Assembly: GCA_021732485.1 (NCBI GenBank)
Contig: JAKFUV010000018.1
Span: 1 to 64,000, forward strand
DNA: 64,000 nt
From: Hyphomicrobium sp.
Lineage (GTDB): Bacteria > Pseudomonadota > Alphaproteobacteria > Rhizobiales > Hyphomicrobiaceae
Direction of reading: 5' to 3'
Part shown: one piece after another, positions 19,392 to 28,078 of the stretch
Layout: each line of letters starts with the position of its first letter
How positions within the stretch are numbered: position 1 is the stretch's first letter
Program-made: the position numbers and the translations under genes
Notes under the pieces: generated by a model
What the model saw: the letters and a program-made list of their open reading frames with translations, nothing else
What the model was told of the DNA's origin: nothing
Database searches by the model: none

Positions 19392-20453
19392 TTAATTGGT
19401 CAGATTGACCATCCGTTCCACGGCCCGGCGCGCCCGTTCGGCGACATCGGGATCGACGGTGACTTCGTGGCGCAGATGCAAAAGGCTGTCGTAGATATTT
19501 TCGAGGCTGATACGCTTCATGTGCGGACAGAGATTGCACGGCCGCACGAACTCGACGTCAGGGGCTTCCACCGCGACATTCGACGCCATCGAACATTCGG
19601 TGACGAGCACGACTTTTTTCGGCCGCTTGTCTTTGACCCAATTGATCATCGCCGATGTCGAGCCGGTGAAATCAGAGGCCGCAATAACATCCGGCGGGCA
19701 CTCCGGATGAGCGATGATCTTCAAACCCGGATCGTCGGCGCGCAACCGATTGAGCTCTTCGCCGGTGAAGCGTTCATGCACTTCGCAGGCGCCTTTCCAG
19801 GTCAAGACTTCAACCGTTGTTTGCGATTGCACCCACTGCGCCAAGTATTGATCGGGTATGCACAGCACACGCGGCGCGCCGAGGCTTTCGACGACCTTGA
19901 CAGCGTTGGACGAGGTGCAGGTGATATCGCATTCGGCTTTCACGGCCGCTGACGTATTGACGTAAGTCACAATCGGCACGCCGGGATAAGCGTCGCGCAG
20001 CATCCGCACATCTTCAGCTGTGATCGAGGCCGCGAGCGAGCACCCGGCCCGCATATCCGGAATGAGAACGGTCTTGTCGGGCGAGAGCAGTTTCGATGTC
20101 TCGGCCATGAAGTGCACACCGGCCTGGACGATGACTTTGGCGTCCGTGCGGGCAGCTTCCTTGGCGAGTTGCAGGCTGTCGCCGCGAAAATCCGCAACGC
20201 AGTGAAAAATTTCGGGCGTCATGTAGTTGTGGGCCAGAATGACGGCGTGGCGCTCGGCTTTCAGCTCATTGATCGCCCTGATCAACGGCGCGTAATGCGG
20301 CCACTCCATCGGCGTGATGACGTGTTTTACACGATCATACATCGGCGCCATTTCGGAACGTAGAGCCGGTGACCACTGGTACGGGATCGACGCTTTGCCG
20401 GGCTGCCGGCTCGCAGACGACGATGCTGCCTGGCTCAAAACATCACCGCTCAT
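19392..20453 (-). CDS. nadA: Quinolinate synthase A
   Basis: NadA condenses iminoaspartate with dihydroxyacetone phosphate to quinolinate using a [4Fe-4S] cluster. The 353-residue product has [34 protein letters not shown], the three expected cluster cysteines ([13 protein letters not shown] and PCNLCPHMK), [20 protein letters not shown] and HPECPPDV. I choose the ATG at 20453 (MSGDVLSQ), since GAGGA lies about ten bases upstream; the in-frame ATG at 20474 would put the ribosome site inside an operator-like palindrome. It is the first gene of nadABC. Two ATGCTC-N5-GAGCAT palindromes stand between it and the regulator gene, so transcription is probably NAD-responsive. Confidence 0.97.
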   Translation of the reverse strand: MSGDVLSQAASSSASRQPGKASIPYQWSPALRSEMAPMYDRVKHVITPMEWPHYAPLIRAINELKAERHAVILAHNYMTPEIFHCVADFRGDSLQLAKEAARTDAKVIVQAGVHFMAETSKLLSPDKTVLIPDMRAGCSLAASITAEDVRMLRDAYPGVPIVTYVNTSAAVKAECDITCTSSNAVKVVESLGAPRVLCIPDQYLAQWVQSQTTVEVLTWKGACEVHERFTGEELNRLRADDPGLKIIAHPECPPDVIAASDFTGSTSAMINWVKDKRPKKVVLVTECSMASNVAVEAPDVEFVRPCNLCPHMKRISLENIYDSLLHLRHEVTVDPDVAERARRAVERMVNLTN

Positions 20454-20478
20454 GACAACTAATTCCTCGCGCATATTT

Positions 20479-20497
20479 TATGCTCCAATCGAGCATA
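20479..20497. promoter_or_regulatory. Probable NAD-regulator operator, copy 1
   Basis: TATGCTC-N5-GAGCATA is a perfect 7-bp inverted repeat centred at 20488, about 26 bp upstream of the nadA start. The same ATGCTC-N5-GAGCAT core recurs at 20548-20564. Its position between nadQ and nadABC makes it a likely NadQ site. Confidence 0.7.
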
Positions 20498-20537
20498 TCT
20501 GAGCCAAGCGACGCTCCGGCTTTCATGCCGGACCCAC

Positions 20538-20574
20538 CTATCCAGAAATGCTCGAAAAGAGCATTCCTGGATAG
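20538..20574. promoter_or_regulatory. Probable NAD-regulator operator, copy 2 (extended palindrome)
   Basis: The core ATGCTC-N5-GAGCAT (20548-20564) sits inside a longer dyad, CTATCCAG...CTGGATAG, giving 16-bp arms with one mismatch over 20538-20574. The centre is 68 bp (about 6.5 helical turns) from copy 1. It could be the main operator, or could form a transcript hairpin. Confidence 0.7.
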
Positions 20575-20636
20575 AGATAACATAGTTCAGAGACAGAACT
20601 TTTTCCAGACCCAACGACGCGACGTCACTGCAAGCC

Positions 20637-21701
20637 TCAGTTTGTCCCGTTCCTGCTGGGCGGAGCTGAGACGCGAACTCCTGGCGCTGGCCGTTCCAGC
20701 AGCACTTCACGTCTGAAGCGGAATAACTTGGCGGGACGTCCGCCAGTCCGCGTCTTCACATCGCCTGTCGGCTCGACCAGTCCGGCACCTTCGACGAGGC
20801 GTCGGAAGTTTTGCTTATGCAGATGCGGCCCGAGAATGGCTTCCACCGTTTTCTGCAACTCATACAGCGTAAATTCATCCGGCATTAGTTCGAAGACCAC
20901 CGGACGATATTTGATTTTCGCCCGAGTCCGCCCGATTGCGGTTGCCAAGATTCGCCGATGGTCGGTTTGCATCGGCACGCCAAACTTCGGCAAATCAGAC
21001 CATTCGCGCGCCGAAACGCGACCGTCTCGTTTAGCTTCGTCGACCAAACCCGCTTCATAGAGAAGCTCGTAGCGGTCCAAGACTTTCTCTTCGTCCCACG
21101 CCGTACCATCGAGCCCGAAGCACATGCGTGCCCGATCGGCGCGTGCCAGCGGATTTTGGACCGCTGATACCGTCACCGTGCGAGCCGCCCAAGCTTTCAA
21201 TCGAGGCTCGATGTCGCGAGCGATGATTTCTGGCCGGCCTTTGCGCCAGTCTTCCCACGGATAGTAATGGTACCAGCTCCGCCATACGCCGTTGGTCAAT
21301 CCGTGCTGCGCGCCCGCCTGCGTCAGCGCCAGATAACCAATCGAAACGACATGCGGAGATTGATCGCCAGGTTCGAGATGACGTCCGCGATCGGCGAACG
21401 TGTAGAGCTGCTCGGCGTAACCAAGATCCAATCCGGTTTGATCGCGCACCCAGGCACGAAGTCCGCCTTCCAAGGTGCGATGCTCTCTCGGATTGAATGG
21501 CCCAAACGGCAGGGCATCCGTCGCCGACGCAGCGTCGGCTTCGCTGCGCACGGCAAGTGCAACCGGTTCGTCATCAACGACGGCAACAATTGCAGCGTTA
21601 AGGCCTATTCCAACTGGTGACTGCTCAGCTGCATCCGCTTCAGATGCGCGGTGAGATTTTTCGGGCGTCGGCTTTCTCCGGCCTGAAAGTTCCATATTCA
21701 T
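20637..21701 (-). CDS. nadQ: NAD biosynthesis regulator, COG4111/NadQ-like
   Basis: This is a predicted transcription factor that controls de novo NAD synthesis in alphaproteobacteria. The 354-residue protein has an N-terminal Nudix-related effector domain (about 30-190: LNAAIVAVVDDEPVALAVRS, GLRAWVRDQTGLDLGYAEQL), without an obvious complete Nudix box. A central region includes WRKGRPEIIARDIEPRLKAW. A C-terminal winged helix follows, with FTLYELQKTVEAILG, KQNFRRLVEGAGLVEPTGD and GRPAKLFRFRREVL. This combination matches the COG4111 family annotated as the NAD regulator of alphaproteobacteria. It lies directly upstream of nadABC on the same strand, with two identical-core palindromes in the 183-bp gap to nadA. 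The start at 21701 has GGGGAAG upstream. Effector and sign of control are inferred. Confidence 0.85.
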   Translation of the reverse strand: MNMELSGRRKPTPEKSHRASEADAAEQSPVGIGLNAAIVAVVDDEPVALAVRSEADAASATDALPFGPFNPREHRTLEGGLRAWVRDQTGLDLGYAEQLYTFADRGRHLEPGDQSPHVVSIGYLALTQAGAQHGLTNGVWRSWYHYYPWEDWRKGRPEIIARDIEPRLKAWAARTVTVSAVQNPLARADRARMCFGLDGTAWDEEKVLDRYELLYEAGLVDEAKRDGRVSAREWSDLPKFGVPMQTDHRRILATAIGRTRAKIKYRPVVFELMPDEFTLYELQKTVEAILGPHLHKQNFRRLVEGAGLVEPTGDVKTRTGGRPAKLFRFRREVLLERPAPGVRVSAPPSRNGTN

Positions 21702-21811
21702 TGCGTATCTTCCCCGTGCTCCCCGAGAGCCGAGCTAGCGGGCGATCATGGCGAATTTCAGAATAAGTGTTACAACAAATGCCCGCCGAAAGCCGCAAAA
21801 ATGACCCAATT

Positions 21812-22426
21812 TCAAAGTTCGGCAACGTTATCATATATTGCGAGATAATCGGATTGGGCCGTATTTGCTGGCCAAGCGACAAGTTTTTCCAATCGCTTCG
21901 CCAAATAGAGCGGAATGGAAGCATGGCCAAAATACGTTCGGGCTTCGACGATTTCGAAGCCCGCTAATGTCGTCGCTTCGTAAAACGCCGCGATTCGATC
22001 GGCATTTTTGATGGCGACGCGCATTGCGTCGCTAACGTCAGTGATATCGAAACGCTCATGAATGGCCGACATCAGGCGGGTTTCAAACGCCTTATAATCC
22101 AGTCCGATCGCCGCTTTGAATGGGCTGATCAAATCGCCGATGACATATTCAGCGGCATCATGCAGCAGCGCCGCACGCAAAAACTGTCGCGAGGCATCGG
22201 CATGCAACTCCGCCACGATCTCGGTAACGACGAGGCAATGTTGCGCGACGGAAAACGCGTGCTCTCCGACAGTCTGGCCATTCCAGCGCGCAACGCGGGC
22301 AAGCCCGTGAGCAATATCCTCGATGTCGATATCGTCGGGTGACGGATGCAATAAATCCAGCCTTCGCCCCGACAGCATGCGTTGCCAGGCGCGCGGCGGC
22401 GATTGCGGCATGTCTGGCGCCGTCAT
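21812..22426 (-). CDS. HD-domain phosphohydrolase (YfbR/5'-nucleotidase-like)
   Basis: This is a metal-dependent HD phosphohydrolase of 204 residues, cytoplasmic. The metal-binding motifs are VGEHAFSVAQHC (first His), LLHDAAEYVIGD (His-Asp) and NADRIAAFYEA (distal Asp). The pattern RMLSGRRLDLLHPSPDDIDIEDIAHGLARVARWNGQ at the N-terminus (given here as positions 15-50 of the product) is typical of the YfbR-like family, which includes dNMP 5'-nucleotidases. The start at 22426 overlaps the stop of tag as ATGA, so it is translationally coupled; the open frame upstream to 22483 is inside tag. It is the last gene of ygfZ-tag-HD. Substrate is not determined. Confidence 0.88.
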   Translation of the reverse strand: MTAPDMPQSPPRAWQRMLSGRRLDLLHPSPDDIDIEDIAHGLARVARWNGQTVGEHAFSVAQHCLVVTEIVAELHADASRQFLRAALLHDAAEYVIGDLISPFKAAIGLDYKAFETRLMSAIHERFDITDVSDAMRVAIKNADRIAAFYEATTLAGFEIVEARTYFGHASIPLYLAKRLEKLVAWPANTAQSDYLAIYDNVAEL

Positions 22427-23031
22427 CCGATCGGACCTTTCATGGTCAATTGCAATTTGCGGCACGCGGCATGCCGTGGACACGTCACCAGATGATCATT
22501 CGTCATGCCCGAAGACTGCATGAAAGCGTAGATAGTCGTTGGACCGACAAAGCGAAAACCTTCGGTTTTCAAGGCGCGGCTCAAGCGCTTTGAAAGCTCG
22601 GTTTGGCTGGGCGCATCGCGCGATGAGGTGAGTGTGTTTTGAATGGGTGAGCCGTCAATGTGGTTCCAGATAAACGATGCGAACGACTGCTTTTTTTCTA
22701 TCGTGATGTAAGCTTTGGCATTGTCGATCGTTGCTTCGATTTTCGCGAGATGACGAATGATGCCAGCGTCACTCATGAGCCGTGTGACGTCGGCTGCCTT
22801 GTACTTTGCGACCTTGTTGGCATCGAACCGATCGAAGGCGCGGCGAAAATTTTCGCGCTTTCTGAGTATTGTCAGCCAAGACAATCCCGCCTGAAAGCCT
22901 TCCAAGACGATTTTCTCAAACAGCGCTTGACTGTCTGTCAGTGGAACGCCCCATTCCGTATCGTGATAGCTCGCATAGAGCGGATCTTCGATGCCGGGCC
23001 ACGGGCAGCGCGTGATCGATAACGGTGGCAT
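22423..23031 (-). CDS. tag: DNA-3-methyladenine glycosylase I
   Basis: Tag removes 3-methyladenine from alkylated DNA, starting base excision repair. The 202-residue product shows RCPWPGIEDPLYASYHDTEW, VPLTDSQALFEKIVLEGFQA, LSWLTILRKRENFRRAF, the C-terminal GFRFVGPTTIYAFMQSSGM and the zinc-ligand ends (Cys near the start; HLVTCPRH with His and Cys near the end). The start at 23031 (MPPLSITRC) is four bases after the ygfZ stop, and the open frame further upstream is only overlap with ygfZ. It sits in an operon with ygfZ and the HD phosphohydrolase. Confidence 0.95.
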   Translation of the reverse strand: MPPLSITRCPWPGIEDPLYASYHDTEWGVPLTDSQALFEKIVLEGFQAGLSWLTILRKRENFRRAFDRFDANKVAKYKAADVTRLMSDAGIIRHLAKIEATIDNAKAYITIEKKQSFASFIWNHIDGSPIQNTLTSSRDAPSQTELSKRLSRALKTEGFRFVGPTTIYAFMQSSGMTNDHLVTCPRHAACRKLQLTMKGPIG

Positions 23032-23035
23032 CGCG

Positions 23036-23956
23036 TCACTCCCGGCGCGGCAGGTCTGCGACAGCCGGTCTGGCCAAGACGGATGCCCGATAATGGTCGA
23101 TCGCGTGAGCGTTGACGGCAATCGGCTGATCATTGACGGTCAGCGCGATGCCTTTATCCACCGCCTCAGCAGCTCGATCCAGGCGCATCAGTGCCAGCCC
23201 GCGCGCGCCAGCAACTGAGCCCATACGGCCGATAACCACATCGCCCAGCAGAATGTCGGCGCCTGATGCCAGCGGCGCGGCTGCGGCGATGCTGACCACG
23301 CGCTTGCGAATGATCGATTTGTTCTGCATGCGCGCGACAACCTCCTGGCCAACGTAGCAGCCTTTGGTGAATGACACGCCGTGAAACAGATCAAAATCGG
23401 CTTCATGCGGAACGGTATCGCCAAACAGAAAGTCTTTGCCGCCTTCCGGCACACCGAGCTCGATTCTGTGCGTGTGATAATCTTCAGGTTCGCTATCGAC
23501 CCCGTTGGTTGCCGACGCAATGTCGGAGACAAAGCGCGCCTCGGCGAGAATGCGCCGGCCCAACGCCGGCAGGCGCGGATCACCGAACGAAACGGTATTG
23601 GCCGTTTCACCCGGAGAATTGGCGTCTGGGCCCCACAAGGCCAGCACTTGGAAATTGTTACTTGCGTCGCGGATCGTCACGTCGGCGCGCAACTTGTACA
23701 TTGTCAGCCGCTTCACAAAATCGGCGATTTTTTCTTGAGTGATTTCGAGAACAAATCCGCCAGGTATTTGCGCGACAAAGAATTCGAACAAAATTTTCCC
23801 CTGGGGCGACAGCAGGCCCGCGTGGATCGCCGCCGCACCGTTTTCCAACGTGGCCATGTCGTTAGTGATCAGGCCCTGCAAGAATTGACTGGCGTCGGGG
23901 CCGATCAAGCTCACGACGCCGCGATCCGGCAGGCGGGCAATTTTTGCGGCGCTCAT
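23036..23956 (-). CDS. ygfZ: Folate-binding protein YgfZ (GcvT-domain)
   Basis: YgfZ is a tetrahydrofolate-binding, GcvT-fold protein that assists repair and maturation of some iron-sulfur proteins. The 306-residue product has LIGPDASQFLQGLITNDM near the N-terminus, KILFEFFVAQIPGGF, and the hallmark FTKGCYVGQEVVARMQNKS near residue 200 with its conserved cysteine. The start at 23956 (MSAAKIARL) is chosen because the upstream ten codons add nothing conserved. It is first in the operon with tag and an HD phosphohydrolase, and divergent from the dihydroorotase gene. Confidence 0.95.
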   Translation of the reverse strand: MSAAKIARLPDRGVVSLIGPDASQFLQGLITNDMATLENGAAAIHAGLLSPQGKILFEFFVAQIPGGFVLEITQEKIADFVKRLTMYKLRADVTIRDASNNFQVLALWGPDANSPGETANTVSFGDPRLPALGRRILAEARFVSDIASATNGVDSEPEDYHTHRIELGVPEGGKDFLFGDTVPHEADFDLFHGVSFTKGCYVGQEVVARMQNKSIIRKRVVSIAAAAPLASGADILLGDVVIGRMGSVAGARGLALMRLDRAAEAVDKGIALTVNDQPIAVNAHAIDHYRASVLARPAVADLPRRE

Positions 23957-24052
23957 ATCGTGTCTCGATGATTGCAAGAATGGCACGAGTTACGTATGCG
24001 GGAGGTCGGCTGAACGCAAGACCATCCGCCCCCGCCGCAAGGACGAACACCC

Positions 24053-25390
24053 ATGACCGTCACCTATGACTTGATCATCAAAGGCGGCACGGTCGTCAAC
24101 CACGACGGCGAGGGCATTCGCGATATCGCCATAGCTGCCGGGCGCATTGCCGCGATCGGCACGCTGGCCAACGCCAAGGCTGCGTCGACGATCGAAGCAC
24201 GCGGGCTGCACATATTGCCGGGCGTCATCGACAGCCAAGTGCATTTCCGCGAGCCGGGTCTCGAGCACAAGGAAGATTTGCTGACCGGGAGCCGGGCGGC
24301 GGTCGCGGGCGGTGTCACGGCGGTTTTCGAGATGCCAAACACCAAGCCGCTGACAACTTCGGCAGAAATGCTCGCCGATAAAGTGCGCCGGGCTCAGAAT
24401 CGCATGTTCTGCGACTTTGCATTTTTTGTCGGCGGCACGCGCGACAACGTCGCCGATATTCCGGCGCTCGAACGCCTTGAGGGTTCGGCCGGCATCAAAG
24501 TTTTCATGGGGTCTTCGACCGGCGATCTGCTGGTTGACGATGAGCCGACGCTCGAGGCCATTATTGCAACCCTGTCCCGCCGCGCCTCATTTCACGCCGA
24601 AGATGAAGCGCGATTGAAGTCGCGCATGCACCTGCGTCGCGCTGGCGATCCCTCGTCCCATCCTGAATGGCGCGATGTCGAGGCCGCACTGATCGCCACC
24701 AAGCGTCTCGTTGGTTTGGCCGAGAAGCACCGCAAACGCGTGCACGTTCTGCATATTTCGACGGGTGACGAGATCGCATTTCTCGGCAATCATAAAGCCT
24801 ACGCCAGCGTCGAGGTGACACCGCATCATCTGACACTGGTGTCACCCGATTGCTACGAACGGCTCGGCGCCTACGCGCAGATGAACCCGCCGGTGCGGGA
24901 TGCGGCTCACCGGGCTGCGATCTGGCACGGTATCGAAAACGGCATCGTCGATGTCCTTGGCTCAGATCACGCGCCGCATCTTCGCGAAGAAAAAGACCAT
25001 GCCTATCCCGACACGCATTCCGGCATGACCGGCGTGCAGACGCTGGTGCCGATCATGCTCGATCACGTCAATGCGGGTCGCCTATCGCTGCGGCGGCTGG
25101 TCGATCTGACAAGCCACGGTCCACAACGCATCTTTGGAATTGTGGGCAAAGGCCGGATCGCCGTCGGCTACGATGCCGATCTCACTGTTGTCGACATGAA
25201 GCGCCAGCGGACGATCAGCAATTCATGGATCGAAAGTCGCTGCGGCTGGACGCCTTACGACGGCGTCAGCGTCACCGGCTGGCCGGTCGGCACATTCGTT
25301 CGCGGCAAGCACGTGATGTGGGAGGGCGAGATTTCAAGCCCGGCCGCGGGCGAGCCAGTGCGTTTCCTCGAAGCCTCGGCGCGTGCTTGA
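24053..25390 (+). CDS. pyrC: Dihydroorotase family amidohydrolase
   Basis: This is a probable class I (multifunctional-type) dihydroorotase, which cyclises carbamoyl-aspartate to dihydroorotate in pyrimidine synthesis. The 445-residue product has LPGVIDSQVHFREPGLEHKE, FEMPNTKPLTT, SGIKVFMGSSTG-like GIKVFMGSSTGDLLVDD, HAEDEARL, VLHISTGDEI, EVTPHHLTL, MNPPVRDAAHR and GSDHAPHLREEK, plus a C-terminal amidohydrolase beta domain. The first metal ligand of the HxH motif is Gln here (SQVHF). I recall this variant in related rhizobial proteins, so metal binding may differ from the textbook site, and a non-catalytic role or another cyclic amide substrate is possible. A good AAGGA precedes the ATG. It is divergent from ygfZ. 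Confidence 0.88.
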   Translation: MTVTYDLIIKGGTVVNHDGEGIRDIAIAAGRIAAIGTLANAKAASTIEARGLHILPGVIDSQVHFREPGLEHKEDLLTGSRAAVAGGVTAVFEMPNTKPLTTSAEMLADKVRRAQNRMFCDFAFFVGGTRDNVADIPALERLEGSAGIKVFMGSSTGDLLVDDEPTLEAIIATLSRRASFHAEDEARLKSRMHLRRAGDPSSHPEWRDVEAALIATKRLVGLAEKHRKRVHVLHISTGDEIAFLGNHKAYASVEVTPHHLTLVSPDCYERLGAYAQMNPPVRDAAHRAAIWHGIENGIVDVLGSDHAPHLREEKDHAYPDTHSGMTGVQTLVPIMLDHVNAGRLSLRRLVDLTSHGPQRIFGIVGKGRIAVGYDADLTVVDMKRQRTISNSWIESRCGWTPYDGVSVTGWPVGTFVRGKHVMWEGEISSPAAGEPVRFLEASARA

Positions 25391-25472
25391 AACACTCAGC
25401 GCTGGCCTCTCGCGACTTTGGCCCCGAATTTGCTCTGTTGATCCCAGGATAGATCACAGGCTGCGAGCAAAC

Positions 25473-25673
25473 ATGGTTTCGACCGCTATCAGAAACGCAA
25501 TCGCCCCAGCCCAGCCGATGAGTTGGACTGAGGCGATCACTGTTTCTCTGGCCGCGATAACTTTCGCCATTCCAGCCGTCGCAGCGCTCTATCTCGCAAA
25601 ATCGGCGTTAGGCATTGATCTCATGGCGGGGCCGTCGCCGCTCCATGATGCGCTCTACGCTTTTGTACGCTAA
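25473..25673 (+). CDS. Small single-pass membrane protein ending in a GIDL motif
   Basis: This 66-residue frame has one hydrophobic helix (VSLAAITFAIPAVAALYLA) followed by GIDLMAGPSPLHDALYAFV. Short proteins of this kind (one TM segment, then GID-x-x-PGPSPLH-like tail) are common and unnamed in Hyphomicrobiales. The ATG at 25473 is chosen; the frame is open to 25383, but that overlaps pyrC. The ribosome site is weak. A second, looser relative lies at 31591-31776. Function is unknown. Confidence 0.55.
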   Translation: MVSTAIRNAIAPAQPMSWTEAITVSLAAITFAIPAVAALYLAKSALGIDLMAGPSPLHDALYAFVR

Positions 25674-25678
25674 CTGAC

Positions 25679-26434
25679 TCAGCTTTGCGATCCGGCCTTC
25701 GCAGCCTTGGCGATCTTATTCGGCAGCTTGCCTTTGACGATCACCGTCGTGCCAACGCCGGCGATATTTGCCAGATGCGTCACATGACCGTTGGTCATCC
25801 GGAAACAGCCCGATGAAGCCGCTTGTCCGATCGTCGAGGCGTCGTTGGTGCCGTGGATGCGATACAGCGAGTTGCCAAGATAAAGCGCCTTAGCGCCGAG
25901 AGGATTGCGCTTTCCGCCTTCCATCAACTCGGGCAGTTCAGGCTTGCGCGCAAGCATTTCAGCCGGTGGACGCCAATCGGGCCAGTCAACCTTGCGCGAG
26001 ATTTTTTGCGTTCCAGTCCACGTGAAGCCCTGGCGTCCGACGGCAATCGGATAGCTGTACGCCGACGATGACGACTTCACGAAATACAGTCGACGTCCCG
26101 CCGTATCGATGACGATCGTGCCGGAGCCGTAGCTGTTTGGAAATGAAACGGTCTGCGGTGCCGTCGGCGAGACGCGTGGCTTGCCACCGCCACTGAGGAC
26201 CTTAGGTCCTTTCACATATTTTTTGGATGCCTTGCCCGACACGGATTTCGACTTCGCCGACGGGCTACCGAAAATCGGTTCAGAAGAAGACTTGGCGGCT
26301 TTGCGCGCCGCTTCTCTGGCGGCCTCGCGCGGCGAGACGTAGCCATATGTTTCGTCGAATGGATGGAACGCGTAGGCCGGCGCTGAAACGCCGATTGCCA
26401 TCAAGGCAATGGCTGTAAGCGTGAGACGCATCAT
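25679..26434 (-). CDS. L,D-transpeptidase (YkuD domain), exported
   Basis: This is a periplasmic L,D-transpeptidase, which forms 3-3 peptidoglycan crosslinks or attaches proteins to peptidoglycan. The 251-residue product has a signal peptide (LTAIALMAIGVSAPAYA) and a Lys/Ser-rich linker (about 25-95). The YkuD domain follows, with TIVIDTAGRRLYFVKSS, YPIAVGRQGFTWTGTQKIS, YRIHGTNDASTIGQAASSG and CFRMTNGHVTHL; the catalytic His is in IHGT and the Cys in SSGCFRM. The ATG at 26434 has GAGG nine bases upstream. It is convergent with the small membrane gene at 25473. Confidence 0.94.
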   Translation of the reverse strand: MMRLTLTAIALMAIGVSAPAYAFHPFDETYGYVSPREAAREAARKAAKSSSEPIFGSPSAKSKSVSGKASKKYVKGPKVLSGGGKPRVSPTAPQTVSFPNSYGSGTIVIDTAGRRLYFVKSSSSAYSYPIAVGRQGFTWTGTQKISRKVDWPDWRPPAEMLARKPELPELMEGGKRNPLGAKALYLGNSLYRIHGTNDASTIGQAASSGCFRMTNGHVTHLANIAGVGTTVIVKGKLPNKIAKAAKAGSQS

Positions 26435-26970
26435 AACTCTGGTCCTCAATCTTCAGATGGAATGTGAGGCGGCAATTAACCAGAAAAGCGATACCGAACC
26501 AACCCCCTTGGTCGATATGGTTACCGCGCCGGATCTAATTTGCAGCGCTGTAGCGGCGCAATCTCGCAGACCAGCACCGTCGATCGATGGCGTTGCATTT
26601 GCGATGATCTCCGGTCGGCACGACGGCAGCGCGTCTGGAGGTAACGTCATCAGCCAGATAGATGATTTTCCAAATGCAGTTGTCCAATCGTCTGGCCTTG
26701 GGCCGTGAATGTCGCAGGCTTGTTCGATCTGATTTGACCGTCACGCCCGCTCATCGCCACCATTGACTGCGACCATGTCGCGCGCCGCAGCCCGGCACGC
26801 GTGAAGCTGTAAATTTGGAAAAGCGCCGGCCCCCTGCCATAGACATCTCAGCCGAGCCTAAGTACCAGTGAGTGACGCCCGACTCGCGACGTGCCGGAGC
26901 CATGCCGTTGGAACGATTAGGACCGGCATGGCGTCTGACGTGAGCGTTCGTGGCTGAGCTTTGGAGCCTG
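26435..26970. other. Intergenic region with a 9-bp hairpin before the LysE gene
   Basis: I see no convincing gene in these 536 bases. Both strands have only short frames without family features. A perfect inverted repeat GCCATGCCG (26899-26907) ... CGGCATGGC (26924-26932) with a 16-nt loop lies 38 bp upstream of the LysE start and could be an operator or an mRNA structure. Confidence 0.6.
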
Positions 26971-27633
26971 ATGGACTACATTCCCAACCCTCTCATCATT
27001 CCGATCGGTCTGCTGATAGGAATTCTGGTCGCGGCTCCCGTAGGTCCGGTCAATGTTTTATGTATCCAGCGCGCGATCGAGCGTGGATTTTGGGGTGGGC
27101 TTGCCGCCGGGATCGGTTCGGTTCTAGGCGATGGCTTGATTGCTCTATTTGCCGGGTTGGGCGTCGGCGCCGTATCGGGCGCAGTTCAATCTCACCGGTC
27201 GATCATCGAGTTGGTGGGGGGCATCGCCTTCGTCGCGTTCGGACTGAAGCTTTTTTTTACCGCGCCGGGAGTTCGTGTGGCCGAAAACGTTGACCTGTCC
27301 GGAACGAGCCTGAAAGACTTTGCGTGGGATATCCCGCAGACATTTTTTCTTACCATTACGAATCCGGGCGCGGTGCTCGGACTTTTTGCGATCTTCGGTG
27401 GTGTCTCTACGTTCGTCGAGGTCAAATCGACAGCCGATGTGCTGCTGATGGTCGCCGCGATCATGGCCGGCAGCCTGACGTGGTGGATTGCGCTATCGAA
27501 TTTCATCTCGCGCCATCGCCATCGGATTGATGCGGCGCGGCTGCATAACGTCAATCGGATTGCTGGTATTTTGTTGGCCGGATTTGGCGCAATTTTGCTC
27601 GTTGAAGCGGTTTTAAAGGGTGGTTTTCTTTAA
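26971..27633 (+). CDS. LysE/RhtB family amino-acid exporter
   Basis: This is an inner-membrane efflux protein of the LysE superfamily, 220 residues with about six TM helices. The family hallmark is at the N-terminus (LLIGILVAAPVGPVNVLCIQ, the P-x-G-P segment), then GFWGGLAAGIGSVLGDGLIA, a polar loop, TNPGAVLGLFAIFGG and a final helix IAGILLAGFGAILLVEAVL. I choose the ATG at 26971 (MDYIPNP) because GGAG lies just upstream; the GTG at 26950 would add seven residues. Substrate cannot be told from sequence. A strong inverted repeat in the upstream region may regulate it. Confidence 0.88.
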   Translation: MDYIPNPLIIPIGLLIGILVAAPVGPVNVLCIQRAIERGFWGGLAAGIGSVLGDGLIALFAGLGVGAVSGAVQSHRSIIELVGGIAFVAFGLKLFFTAPGVRVAENVDLSGTSLKDFAWDIPQTFFLTITNPGAVLGLFAIFGGVSTFVEVKSTADVLLMVAAIMAGSLTWWIALSNFISRHRHRIDAARLHNVNRIAGILLAGFGAILLVEAVLKGGFL

Positions 27634-27671
27634 GCGACGCGCCTCGCCGGGCTCTGCTTTGAAAGTGACGG

Positions 27672-27917
27672 CTACTGGTCGCGGCGCGCGAGTGTGAATT
27701 CACCTTCAACGACGCGTTTTTCCAAACCCCTGGTCAGATGAATGACTGCTGCCTCGCCATAGATGGAGACGAGGTCGGTCAATGCCGTGAATAATGCGGC
27801 ATACGCCATGTGCTGTGGTGCGACGCCGGTGTCGACACCTTCATCCCACGCAGCCAGGATAAGATCGAGGGCCTTCAAGTTCGGATTTTCAGTATCGAAT
27901 TCTTCAAAACACTGCAT
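27672..27917 (-). CDS. Conserved small protein of unknown function
   Basis: This 81-residue acidic, helical protein begins MQCFEEFDTENPNLKALDL and continues AAWDEGVDTGVAPQHMAYAA. It has no signal peptide or TM segment, so it is probably cytoplasmic. The composition is that of a real folded protein with alternating hydrophobic positions, and I believe similar short proteins exist in related genomes, but I cannot name a family. An upstream in-frame start at 27950 is possible. It is convergent with lysE. Confidence 0.6.
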   Translation of the reverse strand: MQCFEEFDTENPNLKALDLILAAWDEGVDTGVAPQHMAYAALFTALTDLVSIYGEAAVIHLTRGLEKRVVEGEFTLARRDQ

Positions 27918-28078
27918 CGAGCCCGCCCTGACATCCGCGCCTGACGACACTCCTCCGCGCCGCTGTATGCATGTGGCGTAGCACGACCCGTTCGCATAGG
28001 TCGCAGTCGCTACAATTCACAGTAAATCACTGCATAACTTGAGGCGACACACGTCGGGCGTGCGCGCCCGACTGGTCG

